64,000 bases of DNA, taken from contig CM018052.1 in the NCBI GenBank assembly GCA_008638375.1, forward strand, positions 8,116,006-8,180,005. Direction: 5' to 3'. The notes under the pieces are model-generated. The model searched no databases, had not been told where the DNA came from, and saw only the letters and a list, made by a program, of their open reading frames with translations. The position numbers and the translations under genes were made by a program. Below are positions 22,596-33,442 of the stretch, piece by piece. The number at the start of each line of letters is the position of its first letter. Positions within the stretch are counted from its first letter, which is position 1. This DNA comes from Nyssa sinensis (taxonomy: Eukaryota; Streptophyta; Magnoliopsida; Cornales; Nyssaceae).

Positions 22596-23908
22596 TGGTT
22601 ACTTTGTGTACAGATGCACTAACATATGTATATAACCTATAATCTTGCCCAAACCACCACCCAAACTGGCCAATGGCCTTGCATGCATTCCCTTCATCAT
22701 TGCCCTACATCTTCTCCATCAAGTCAATCAGCCACTAACCCCACTAAGGGCAGAGATACACTCATATATATGTGTATAACCCTATATATATATATATATA
22801 CATAACTTGCACCAAAGAATTCTCTCTTTAGAGAATTCTGAAATACCAAACAGTGAGAGTGTGTGAGTTCTGTTGAGTGTACGTAGAGTTGGCTGAGAGG
22901 GAGAGTATAGAGAGAGAGAGAGAGAGGAAAGGAAGCTTGTGCATGCATATGTGTTGTGAGAAATTTGGCCATTAGAGAGGGAAGGTGAAGGCTTGAGGAT
23001 TGAAGTGCATGACCTGAGGGAGTCGAGGGACACTGTGAGAGGTCTGGGTCGAGCCATAACCGAGAGAGACAGCACTGTGAAGGTAAAGTTCCAAATTATC
23101 TTCAATTCTTGTTTTGTAAATTTTGGAACTGTTTGATAGAATTAGACTGCATGGATGTTTTATTCTTGATCCTAGGAATTATTCTGAGTGTATTGCATGG
23201 CTTAGAGGTGTTGGATAGGTCATGAAACCATGAAACCCGAAACCAACCTCCATTGATGAAGCTTGAAAAACCAGGTCTGATTCGACCATAACCGTTTGGG
23301 ATTTTGCATGTTGAGACTTGAAATAGACCCTAAAAGGATCTCAAACATCTACCTACGCGACCCTAGAACACTGTATAGCCCCACGAAATTGGAAATGAAC
23401 CTACGGGTCAAAAATGCAATCCGTCAATACATGCAACTAAACTGAAAAATAAAGATGGGGGCTTGATCCTCATGGTCTGTAGGTCACATAGCTTCAAAGA
23501 ACACACAAAATGGTTGAGAAATGAGGATTCTAGATCGTGTTACAGGTCACGGCTATCGTTTTGAAAACAGAATGGTTTAGAGTGATTCGATGCTTAAAAT
23601 CGATGTAAAGTGATGGATATAACATGCAGAAACCTGTTAGGATCGAAAACAGCAAGAAATCCTGTCCAAAATATCACGAATTTGAAAGTGAAAATCTGCA
23701 GAAATTAGGGCAACACTGAGGCAGTTAGTGGGGAAGACAGAGTTGACTCGGCCGAGTTGACCGAGTCGAGATGAGTTGGGCCGAGCCAACTCGGACATGT
23801 GTCAAACAACGGGACTGCCACCGAATTAATAGGACGGTGTCGTTTTGGGCCGTTTATATGTTAAACAGTTACATTTTAAAAAAGAAAAGAAAGGAATGAA
23901 GGAAAGAA

Positions 23909-23985
23909 GGGGCTACGGGGTTTCGAACCCCTGACCTCTAGAGCCCACGCGCCTTTCTTTCCACTCGGCCATGCACCTGCGTGTA
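23909..23985 (-). other. Second tRNA-like block (tRNA-Leu/Ser-like remnant) in E2 LTR
   Basis: On the minus strand: GCATGGCCGAGTGG (a near-perfect A box), GGCGCG, then GGGGTTCGAAACCCC, a perfect B box inside a 5-bp T-arm stem. The length and the GGCCGAGTGG motif recall class II (Leu/Ser) tRNAs, but the ends do not pair into an acceptor stem and no long variable arm is clear. I read it as a tRNA-derived relic. S2 has a matching block at about 31,075-31,165. Confidence 0.55.
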
Positions 23986-25582
23986 AATCATATCCGACAG
24001 AATATATATATATATATTATATATTTAATAAAAACCAGAAATAAAAGGTGCATTTTTGCGCCTTATGGGACTCGATAGCAGTATCATTTGGAGAGGGAGG
24101 TGGCATGCTGGCCAGCGTGCCACCCTATTCGACCGATATCTCTTGTGCCGAAAATAATATATATGCTATATATTCTGAAATTAATTTAATTAAAATCATT
24201 TAATTAAATTAAATACTCCAAATTAGTCCGTTGTCCAAAAATCATAAGTTATATATGTATTCCTACTGTCTCGGACCTTCTGAGTCCAATGGTGAGGTCC
24301 GTGACTGTAAATGAGGTACCGAAAAAAATAACATATGAAATTACCATAATACCCCTGACACTGTACAAGGCCCAAATGAAGTCCGATTAAAACGGAATTA
24401 ATACCAGTGATAGACCTGACACTTGTGAGACTGTATACATGATTAGATGACGAATCCGAGACAGAAATTTTGTGATGGCAAAATGACCGAAATACCCCTG
24501 ATATACCCGAACCCAGATTTAAAAGCCGAGAGAGTCTAAATTGACTTTCTTCGACCTTCTGAACCCAATGGTTAGGTCCATATTATGAAAATCAGAATCG
24601 ATAAATGTGTGAAGACACTGAAACCCTAAGCCAAATGCTTAAGAGGTAAGACCTATGAACTAGCCACTATAAGTTAGTTCCATGAAACCCATCATAGGGT
24701 AGACTTACTCAGTCTAAGGTCATGAGTTGATAAATCTCTATGAATTGTTTTAGGCTTAAGGAGAAAAGAGGAAGGCTCCGTTCATAGCTTCAAACTCAAA
24801 TATTGAAGGTGAGTAACTTCTGACACTGTTTAGTTACTGTTCCTTGATCTGTTAAATTGTTTCGAATATCATATGTTTTAAATGCAATTGTTTTAAATGC
24901 ATGCTTTTATCACCGATGACATGGTTTTAGTTTCTTAAATGATTAACTATACTTCTGATTGATATGCTAGCACCCTGAACCGTTTATCTGTTTTGATCTA
25001 TTGAACTTGACTTGGATTTATTGAACTATTAATTCCAAACTGATTTAATTACCATGTGATATAAGCAAAGATTGAATTCGAAACTCTTGCCTGGATATCT
25101 GTGTTACTCACTGGGCTTTTTAAAGCTCATTCCATTATTTTAATAATTTCAAGGGAACTCTCAGATGGACAGGTTTAGCAGGTTCAGGACTTAGGGGGAA
25201 AATGTTGGAGACCCCCAGATAAAATGATAATCCATTTTTGTGAATCTATACCATTTTTGTACTTTTTGTGTAACTGAACAGATTATAACCTTTTGTGGTG
25301 AAACTATTTTGTAATCTTGATTAAGATAGGACTGACTATGATGTATCCTGAATGCTCTGCCAAGTATATATGTATGCATTCTCTTGTGAAAATTCCGTTG
25401 CTTAAATTATATATGTTGAATGCATTATGCTTGGGATTTATATCGGAATGGCATGTGGTTAGGATTACCGTCGGGGTTTTGCTTTCAAAAAAAAAAAAAC
25501 TGATAAAACCCGATGGGTGCCTAACTGGCCTTTGTCACGTGCCCCAAATCCGCACAGGGTGGGTCTGGGGGATGTGACAAAG

Positions 25583-25595
25583 TGGTATCAGAGCT
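25583..25595 (+). other. E2 primer-binding site (initiator Met tRNA)
   Basis: TGGTATCAGAGCT begins three bases after the LTR. It is an exact match to the usual plant initiator-Met tRNA PBS core. Confidence 0.9.
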
Positions 25596-25765
25596 ACAGG
25601 TTTGAAAGTCAGTATAGACCAGAACCTTAGGGTTATTTAAACACTGAATCCTTAGAAGGCAAATACTTAAGTCGTAGGATTTCTGAATCGATGAATAACC
25701 TGAATGACAATCTTACTATGACACATTGAATGAGGATACTTAGAATACTTTCTATCTTGCTTCAG

Positions 25766-27496
25766 ATGCCGCCTCGAACTAGGAGTAACAATAGGGAACC
25801 GCAGGCCCCAACGGAGAGCGTAGCCCTAAGGGAAATGCGGGCCACATTAGCTCAATTCGACCAGGCCATTGAGGGACTATCAAGAACTTTACAGCAACAC
25901 CAGGCCGGACCAGCAAATAACCCGGTAGAGCCTCCAGTAGTTCCGCCTCCGCCCGCCCCAGCGCAGCCGTTGGAAACCGGCATTCGTAATGACTTGTTAG
26001 ATCGCTTCCATAAGCTCAAACCCCCGACTTTCGATGCTGTTACCGACCCCGAGAAAGCTGAGCTGTGGGTCATGTCAATGGAAAAGACCTTTAAGCTCTT
26101 GATTTGTTCGGAAGCCGAGAAAGTGATGCTAGCCACTTACATGTTACAGGGAGAGGCTTACAAGTGGTGGCTCGAGATGCAAGTACAGAACCCCACCATT
26201 ACCTGGGCCAATTTTATTGATAAGTTTTATGGCATGTTCTTTCCCCCTACAATCCGGGAGAGAAAAATTCAGGAGTTTGCCACCCTGAAACAAGGGGACA
26301 TGACCGTAATTCAATATGCAGCCAAGTTCTCTGCGTTGTCCAGATTTGCTTCCTTTTTGGTGAGGGAAGAGCATAATAGGGCAAGGAAATTCCTCGCAGG
26401 TCTTCGGATCGGGATACGGACTAAAGTCTCGGCCTTTGAACTACACACCTATTCCGATGTTCTTAACAAAGCCCTAGTTATTGAAAAGGACATGGAAGAG
26501 TTCAACCAACTGAAGGACCAGGAAAGAGAGAAAAAGGGCAAAAACTTTAAGAAGGAGCAGCCGAGCAAGAAGCAAAGGACTGAGGGCCCAAGTAAGAGCA
26601 ACAAGGGTCAGAAGAAAACTGAGGAAGTGCCCAGATGCCCTCACTGCCAGAACCTACACACTGGAGAATGTCGCCGACTGACTGGTGCATGTTACCGATG
26701 TGGAGATAAGGGGCACCAAGTCAAAGATTGCCCGCAACATCCACCAATCCCGAGAACACCCGCCTTAACTACCGGCACCGCAGAACGGAAGCCTATTCCA
26801 GTACCTCTTGCCAAGACAAAGGACAAAGGCAAGGAGCCACAGGGCCGCCCGGGAAGAGTCTTTGCACTGCTACCAGGAGACACCTCTGCTGCAAATGCTG
26901 TAGTAGCAGGTATACTCCCGATTTTTGGAATTTCTGCATATGTGTTGATTGACCCTGGATCCACGCATTCTTTTGTGTCCCCATCTTTTGTTGATAAACT
27001 GCATAAGATACCTGAACCTATGGATGAACTGTTATCGGTACAAATTCCTTCCGGGATGTCAATGATTGGGTCCACGATCCTTCGGAACTGCAGAGTAATG
27101 ATTGGAGATCAGGAGTTGCTAGTCAATCTAATACCCTTAACGATAAAAGGATTTGATGTGATATTGGGCATGGATTGGTTGTCACACAATCATGCCACCA
27201 TCGATTGTTTTGACAAAAGTGTATTGTTTCAGCCCCCGGGGCAGCCCGAGTTTATGTTTAGGGGAAAGGGCATTACCCCACCACCCTACCTAATCTCCGC
27301 CATTCAGGCAGGGAGGTTATTAAAGAAAGGGTGTCGTGGTTATTTATGTAGTGTCTTGGATACCCAAGTCCAGAATCCCCCACTGCCCGAAGTGCCAGTT
27401 GTGTGTGAATTTCCCGACGTGTTTCCAGAGGAACTACCGCAAGGAACGGTTGATCGAGATATCGAGTTTTCTATCGATCTTATCCCTGGAACTTAA
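25766..27496 (+). CDS. E2 gag-protease polyprotein (largest ORF in the window)
   Basis: A 576-codon frame from the ATG at 25,766 (MPPRTRSNNREP, a usual chromovirus gag start; the upstream in-frame ATG at 25,730 only adds 12 residues) to TAA at 27,494. Residues ~1-75 are Pro-rich and disordered. Residues ~80-245 form the Retrotrans_gag capsid core (LWVMSMEKTFKLL, YKWWLEMQVQ, KFLAGLRIGIRTKV). A Lys/Glu-rich linker spans ~250-295, and a CCHC zinc knuckle lies at ~308 (CYRCGDKGHQVKDC). The aspartic protease is at ~385-490 with VLIDPGSTHSF (D-P-G in place of the usual D-S/T-G) and ILGMDWLSH. The frame ends at the protease-RT linker with PDVFPEELPQG. The terminal TAA breaks what should read straight into RT. 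Gag builds the particle and the protease matures Gag-Pol. Confidence 0.88.
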   Translation: MPPRTRSNNREPQAPTESVALREMRATLAQFDQAIEGLSRTLQQHQAGPANNPVEPPVVPPPPAPAQPLETGIRNDLLDRFHKLKPPTFDAVTDPEKAELWVMSMEKTFKLLICSEAEKVMLATYMLQGEAYKWWLEMQVQNPTITWANFIDKFYGMFFPPTIRERKIQEFATLKQGDMTVIQYAAKFSALSRFASFLVREEHNRARKFLAGLRIGIRTKVSAFELHTYSDVLNKALVIEKDMEEFNQLKDQEREKKGKNFKKEQPSKKQRTEGPSKSNKGQKKTEEVPRCPHCQNLHTGECRRLTGACYRCGDKGHQVKDCPQHPPIPRTPALTTGTAERKPIPVPLAKTKDKGKEPQGRPGRVFALLPGDTSAANAVVAGILPIFGISAYVLIDPGSTHSFVSPSFVDKLHKIPEPMDELLSVQIPSGMSMIGSTILRNCRVMIGDQELLVNLIPLTIKGFDVILGMDWLSHNHATIDCFDKSVLFQPPGQPEFMFRGKGITPPPYLISAIQAGRLLKKGCRGYLCSVLDTQVQNPPLPEVPVVCEFPDVFPEELPQGTVDRDIEFSIDLIPGT

Positions 27497-28641
27497 CCTA
27501 TATCCAAAACTCCCTACCGAATGGCCCCGTTAGAGTTAAGGGAGTTGAAAGCCCAATTGGAGGAATTATTGGAGAAAGGGTTTATCCGACCCAGTGTATC
27601 TCCTTGGGGAGCACCCGTGTTGTTTGTGAAAAAGAAGGACGGCTCCCTAAGACTGTGCATTGATTACCGTGACTAAATAAAGTGACGGTAAAGAATAAGC
27701 ACCCTCTTCCGCGTATCGATGAATTGTTTGACCAGTTACAAGGGGCGAGTGTATTTTCTAAAATTGATTTGAGATCGGGGTACCATCAACTCAAAGTCAA
27801 GGATACTGATGTACCAAAGACGGCCTTCCGGACCCGATACGGTCACTATGAGTTCCTGGTCATGCCTTTTGGCGTGACTAACGCCCCTGCCGCGTTCATG
27901 GATTTAATGAACCGGGTTTTTAAACCGTATTTGGATAACTTCATCGTTGTGTTTATCGATGATATACTAGTATACTCGCGCAACGAGGAGGAGCATGAAA
28001 GACATCTGGGGATAGTACTACAAACCCTGAGAGAACACAGACTGTATGCAAAATTCAGCAAGTGTGAATTCTGGTTGTCCAGCATTACCTTCTTGGGCCA
28101 CGTGATTTCCAAAGAAGGCATCGATGTTGATCCACAGAAGGTGGAAGCCATATTGGATTGGCCCCAACCGACCACTGTGATGGAAGTCAGAAGTTTTCTT
28201 GGACTGGCTGGGTACTACCGACGTTTCGTGAAAGATTTTGCAAAGTTGGCCAAACCGCTCACACATTTGACCAAGAATAATGTGCCATTCATTTGGGCAG
28301 ATGAGCAAGAAAAGAGTTTCCAGCTGCTAAAAGAGAAGCTGACCACAGCGCCAGTATTGACTATTCCCTCCAGAGAAGGGAAGTTTGTCATTTACTATGA
28401 CGCCTCTTATAAGGGACTGGGTTGTGTCCTTATGCAGAATGATAGAGTCATCGCCTATGCTTCCCGACAGCTCCGACCTCATGAACAAAACTATCATACC
28501 CATGATCTAAAATTAGCTGCAGTGGTGTTTGCCCTAAAAATCTGGCGCCACTACCTATATGGGGAGGTGTGTGAGATTTTTACGGATCACAAGAGTTTGA
28601 AATATTTCTTCACACAGAAGGAATTAAACATGAGGCAATGA
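27497..28641 (+). pseudogene. E2 reverse transcriptase and RNase H (two or three lesions)
   Basis: Continues from gag-protease after the [20 protein letters not shown] and [20 protein letters not shown] precede a single-base deletion near 27,672 that shifts the frame. The long RT frame then runs 27,682-28,641 with [30 protein letters not shown], the catalytic [11 protein letters not shown] (Y/F-x-D-D type), [15 protein letters not shown] and [15 protein letters not shown]. RNase H follows with [15 protein letters not shown] (catalytic Asp region), [16 protein letters not shown] and [11 protein letters not shown]. It ends in a TGA where the RQRRW motif would have CGA, a C-to-T change. Apart from these lesions the domain is well preserved. 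Confidence 0.88.
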
Positions 28642-29141
28642 AGATGGCTCGAACTAATTAAGGATTATGATGTGGCTATTCAGTACCATCCAGGTAAGGC
28701 AAATGTGGTGGCCGACGCCTTGAGTCGACGATCTGGAAGCCTTGCCTACATGATTACCTCTCAGGAGGAGTTAATTCGAGATCTGGATGAAATGGGTATC
28801 GAAGTGGTTCCACCAGGTAGCGCGGCTTGTCTAGCCAATCTGACTGTTGGGTCTACATTGGTGGAGCGAATTAAAGTAGGACAGACTCAAGATGAGGAGT
28901 TGATTAGAATCTGTGATGAAGTGAAGGCAACGGGGAAAGCTGATTTTAGAATTCAGGATGAAATTCTGTGATATCGAGGTAGGTTGTGTGTGCCCAAGAT
29001 ACCCGAGTTAAGAAAGGAGATTCTGGAAGAAGCCCATGCCTCAAGATTTACGGTGCACCCTAGGATTACGAAGATGTATCATGATCTCAGGAAGTTATAC
29101 TGGTGGACCGAATTAAAGAAGGACGTAGCAAATCTTATTAT
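28642..29141 (+). pseudogene. E2 RNase H end and integrase N-terminus, truncated
   Basis: [20 protein letters not shown] and VVADALSRR mark the RNase H to integrase transition. A TGA at about 28,969 interrupts where Trp is usual (before YRGRLCVPKIPEL). The integrase zinc finger starts with EAHASRFTVHPRITKMYHDL and YWWTELKKDVAN, which gives its two histidines. The CxxC half and the whole DDE core are missing, because the sequence leaves integrase homology at about 29,141. Confidence 0.8.
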
Positions 29142-29211
29142 CATATCAAAATGTCCTCATCAGGACAACGTGTTGGGTATCATTCGCAAACACCAACCCA
29201 TAGCTCATTAG
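29142..29211 (-). mobile_element. R1 middle fragment
   Basis: Seventy bases that match neither integrase nor the S2 LTR. By position they belong to R1 between the E2 deletion point and the S2 insertion. Bases 29,207-29,211 (ATTAG) are the left target duplication of S2. Confidence 0.4.
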
Positions 29212-29735
29212 TGTAACACCCCAACCTAATTAATAAAAATTTAGTCACTAATTAAATATTAGGGACTTAAGAAAATTTGATTAAGATGATGAAGGCTAAA
29301 GTAAAATGAATAAGAACGGTACGAGAAGGAAATTAAAACAACAAGGCTTCGATTAATGAATTTGACGCGGGAAAAACATAAACAAAATTATAAGTTTTCT
29401 ATTTATTAAATCGACACGAATAAGAATACAAGTGTAGCACATTGTCCCGATTAAGAAATAATTAGGTTGCTAATTATTAATTAGTAACCCTTAATAGAAT
29501 ATTGAGAAAATTTAAGCAAGAAATAAATGACGATGTCAAAAATGCTAAGGCCTTAATTAACAAGGTCGACTCCGAGGAAAAATAACCTACGGCTACAATT
29601 TATAAAATCGATACATGAAAGAATGAATATAAAATTCAGATTCACAAAAGGCAAAATAAAGCTAAAACGGTAAATTGTGTCAGCCAAACAAGGCATAAGC
29701 ACAGAATGGAAAAAATAAGCCCAAATTGAGGCCAA

Positions 29736-29803
29736 TGGGTTTTGAACCCTTGACCCAAAGTAGGAAAAGCACTTAAGCCCAAAAGATAACCAAGTGGGCT
29801 GCC
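29736..29803 (-). other. tRNA-like A/B-box block in S2
   Basis: On the minus strand GGCAGCCCACTTGGTTATC (A-box side) precedes AAGGGTTCAAAACCC (B-box side) by about 35-40 bases. It matches the block in the E2 LTR in position and orientation. Confidence 0.5.
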
Positions 29804-31074
29804 AGCACTTTTGTGCTTAAATATACAACTTATATATATATATATATATATAAACACATTTCAAAATAAAACCCCACCTCCCAAATTGGCCAATGGCCAT
29901 TCATGCAACAAAAATAATTATTTTTTTTTAAATAAAATATATGATTATATATGATTGTTGCATGTGTGAAGTGAAAGGAGATTCAGAAAATCAGACTTGG
30001 GGTGTGTCAGTGCTCGATTAAAGAGAGAGGGAGTTAGAGAGAGAAAGTGAAGAAAGAAGAAGGAAGAAGAAGGAAAGGAGAAGGAGGGTTTGCATACAAC
30101 CCAAAAACCAACCTTAGATGTGTATGGAGGAGCAAATCCAAGCAAGAAGAAGAAGGGGGTCCACTGTTGGGATAAAAATTTCAAAACTCACCATTTTTCC
30201 TCTCTTAAAATTTTACATTCATACAAGCTATTTTAGGTTTTCTTAAGCATGCATGAGTTAATTTTGACACTAGAAACCATCAGAATTAAATTTAGAAGGT
30301 CAAAAGGGCTTGACAATCCCCAAGCCATGAAGAACCGCTATTAACGGACTTTTGTTGGAGCAGGTCTGAACCAACCGAAGCCAAACCAAGTTTGGCTTGT
30401 TAAACCCAAGACTAGACCACCAAAGTGTTTTAAAAACCCTAATCCAAGACCTATAAGCCTAGGCAAAGACCCTCAAATCACCATATGCAAGTTTCAGGTT
30501 TTAGTCACAATCTTCAAAACTCGTTGTAAAACATGATTTTGAGAATGGGGGCTTGAACCCCATGATGAATAGATCACAATAAAAGAAACATCACGAGTTT
30601 TGGGCCAAAAATGAGCATGTATGATCGAGTTACAGCTCTTGACTATCGAACACCAAATCGCAATCCTGAGATCAATCTGAAGCCCAAAATCAATGCCAAA
30701 CTGTAGCTTATACCCTTAGAAACCTTTTAAGACTTAAAGCAGAGAGATTCAGTGATTGCAAATTCATGAAACCAAAAATTGAATTTACTACAACTAGGGC
30801 AACACAATCGGGGGGAAAAGAGGAAGAAGATGAACAGTGGGTGGTCCGGTCTTGGGTCGGATCCAAGTTCGGGTCAGGACTCGACCTATCACATAAATGA
30901 TATAAGTAGAACGGCACTGTTTTGCATGTTATGTTTTAAAATTTAAACAGACTTGGTCTGTTTGGTTACAAGGGAAGGGACCTAATTTGACATCCACTAT
31001 TGGAATAACATAACATATCCTGGTTTTAATCCCTTGTCTGCCGTTTGGCCTTGATAAAATCAAAAAAATAAAAT

Positions 31075-31165
31075 AAAGGGGCTGCGCCCCTGGGGTTCGA
31101 ACGGGTAACAATCGCGTTACTAGAAACTTAACCGCCCCACTTGCTGCCACTGTGCCATTCTGGCA
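31075..31165 (-). other. Second tRNA-like block in S2
   Basis: On the minus strand ATGGCACAGTGGCAG (A-box-like) is followed by CCCGTTCGAACCCC (B-box-like) and then GGGGCGCAGCCCC. It occupies the same relative place as the block at 23,909-23,985 in the E2 LTR. Confidence 0.45.
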
Positions 31166-32096
31166 CATATGGCATATAATTACAGGAATTAATATATAAT
31201 ATTAATTTAACTAAATTAAATTGATTTAATTATTATAATATGATTCGTTGCCCAAATAAATTAAGAAAATAGTGTATTTTGACTATTTCAGGCATTCTGG
31301 ACCCATTTTACAAGACAGGACTCCGAAAAATTAAGATATAAAAAAGTGTAAATTACCAAATTATCCCTAAAATGCTCGAAGCCAAATAAAAAGCTGAGAG
31401 AGTCTAAATTGAATTTCTTCGACGTTCCAGACCTAGTGGTGAGGTCCGTAATACCAAAATAGGTACTGAAAAATAAGTCACATGAAAAAAAAAATTTATT
31501 AAATTACCACGAGTAGATCGGCAAGACCAATCCTAGCAAAATTAGGATACGACGGGTCTAAAATTAAATGATGAGCATCAATTTAGAGATGATTTGAAGT
31601 GAATGAGGAATTAATTAAAGTCTTGATGAATTTGATTTTTAGGAATTTCAAGGGAAAAGGGAAAGCCTATTAGTAGTGCTGACCTGGGAGAACAAGTTGA
31701 GTAATCCTATACCTTAAAGTGGAGGTTTTAATCTTCATGGATTCTGAAGTAATTTGAAGTTCAAGTATTCTGAAGTGTTTTTATGTTAAAATATCTGCAG
31801 TATTTCAAATTCTAAATTCTCGTATTTATATGCTTCATATTTTAACGTACTGTCATTTTATTTATAAATTCTAACATGGCATGCAAAATTCACTTCTTGA
31901 TATTGCTGACAGTTGGTACGTTTATTTTTCGCATGTCCATGTAAATGTCAATTTTATTAAATGCCTCTTGAAATAAATTCTTTTATTCTATCTATGCTTT
32001 AATAAATTCCCGAACATCGTGATTTAATTTCCTGAAGCCCACGTGTTAAATGTTTCAAGTGTTGTTCTTAAGTATTTAAAAACTCTATTAAATTGT

Positions 32097-32302
32097 CCAT
32101 GTTTAAATACTCGTAAAAAGCATTCTTTTTATTGAAGCCGTGTTTCTTTAATTATTCATAAAAAACATTTATTGAAGAAGCCTTGTTTTTAAATGCTCAT
32201 AAAAGCATTTCTTGAAGTAACCATGTTTGTAAATGCTCATGAATACATTTCTTGAAAAGTCATGTTTTAAAATATTCATGAAAAATGATTTTTAAAGAAA
32301 CC
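32097..32302. repeat. ~41-bp tandem repeat, 5 copies, in S2
   Basis: Units begin CCATGTTT, CCGTGTTT, CCTTGTTT, CCATGTTT and TCATGTTT, each followed by TAAATRCTCATAAAAGCATT and CTTGAAG with variation. Copies are roughly 38-44 bp long. Confidence 0.7.
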
Positions 32303-33442
32303 AAGTTTAGATGCCTTAAAAAGGTATCTTCAGGGAGGTAAAGAAATTTTTTAAAAAGCCTCCATTTTGCGAACCGGTAATGAAAGATAATGATGCATAA
32401 GCATCAAAATTATTGAGCTCCCTTCGGGTTCTCAATCTAGTAGATGCCCGATACAAGGTTTATCCCCCAAGCGTGAGATCTCTTTGAAGTAAAATTAGGG
32501 TCTGGTTCGAAATGGATCCTCTAGTTAAAAATTGAAAAGATGAAATATTTTCAGAAATGGTAGCAGGTTTTTAAACCCCCATTTACCTGAAATGGGTTTT
32601 TATGTAACCCTTTGTTATGAAAAAGAAGAAATTTGCATCTTCCTATTTTTATGGAAAGGATTTCAATTATTTCCTTGGCTTTCAAATGGCCGTCCTGTAC
32701 ATGTTTATAAATTCTCCTGCATATTAAGTGTTTTATTGAATGCTTTAAAATGCATCATGCTTCGTGATTTGAAGATTTTTGTATCCTGTGATTATTGAAA
32801 TACGTGCCTAGCTTGAATGCCTTATATGCTTTACGCTATCTGATTTTGAAGAATTTTGTATTCTGTATCTGAAGCATATGTACAATTGGTAGTGTATGTT
32901 TATATGAACTTTTTGTTATAACTAACCCACTACCAGTTGAAAACCTATGACAAGGTACTAAAATTACTCAATGGGCTTCTTGAAGCTCATCCCGTTATCC
33001 TAATATTTTTCAGGTGATGATGACGAATGGTAGCCTTGCTCAATTTGAGGATTGGTGATTGGTAGCTCCATTATGATCAGGGACTTTTGGAAGTATTAGG
33101 ATCTATAGTTGGTCAAATTTTAATGTAGTAAGTTTAGACAAATATGTACATAAGCCCCGAGGGGCAGACGGATATGTAATATGTATCACTTTAAATTTTT
33201 AGTTTACTCTAAATGTATAACATTTGTTGACCGTTCCGAAGAAGAAGAAAAAATGACAATATCGGGCAGGACTATAGAATGCAAAAGAAAAATTTTTTCA
33301 CTCTTCCACAATTGCCAATACTGGTCACACCGCACCACCGTCTAGCGCTGCCGTTCTGAGTCTGCCCGACGGTCCACAGGCCGAAGGGGCGGGGCATCGT
33401 AATTCCCTTAATCTGCACGGGACAGGTTTCGAGGTCGTGACA

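Larger units (their letters stand above)
22204..25579 (+). repeat. E2 5' LTR (3,376 bp)
   Basis: Starts TGTAACACCCC and ends GGGGATGTGACA just before the PBS. It is clearly related to, but diverged from, S2. Shared blocks in the same order include GAATTGAACCCTTGACC, AACTGGCCAATGGCC, GGGGGCTTGATCCTCATGG and the GGACCTTCTGAGTCC-GGTGAGGTCC hairpin motif. It contains TA and GA microsatellites at 22,783-22,800 and 22,909-22,926. Confidence 0.88.
22204..29141 (+). mobile_element. E2: chromovirus (Tekay/Del-like), 3' part deleted
   Basis: Inserted in R1. It comprises the 5' LTR (22,204-25,579), PBS, gag-protease ORF, RT, RNase H and the first third of integrase, then stops abruptly at about 29,141 inside the integrase zinc finger. 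The integrase core, tail, PPT and 3' LTR are absent and the sequence resumes in R1, so a deletion removed them. This is the least decayed coding region in the window, with a 576-residue Gag-protease frame and only four or five disabling lesions. Confidence 0.85.
29212..33442 (+). mobile_element. S2: solo LTR, 4,231 bp, chromovirus type
   Basis: Starts TGTAACACCCC and ends GGTCGTGACA, with no PBS after it and no internal region, so it is a solo LTR left by LTR-LTR recombination. Flanks are ATTAG (29,207-29,211) and ATCAG (33,443-33,447), a 4/5 target duplication. Internal landmarks: a tRNA-like block at 29,736-29,803, a TA microsatellite at 29,831-29,850, a second tRNA-like block at about 31,075-31,165, the GGTGAGGTCC motif near 31,440 and a five-copy ~41-bp tandem repeat at 32,097-32,302. 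Open frames in it have no motif. Confidence 0.85.

Noticed and set aside
23909..23985. A functional tRNA gene on the minus strand
   Set aside because: A and B boxes are good, but the ends cannot form an acceptor stem and the anticodon arm is not convincing. Kept only as a tRNA-like block.
22204..33442. E2 as a full element with 5' LTR 22,204-25,579 and 3' LTR 29,212-33,442
   Set aside because: The two LTRs differ strongly from their first 20 bases to their last 200 and in length (3,376 versus 4,231). The second has its own near-matching flanks ATTAG/ATCAG, so it is a separate solo LTR.
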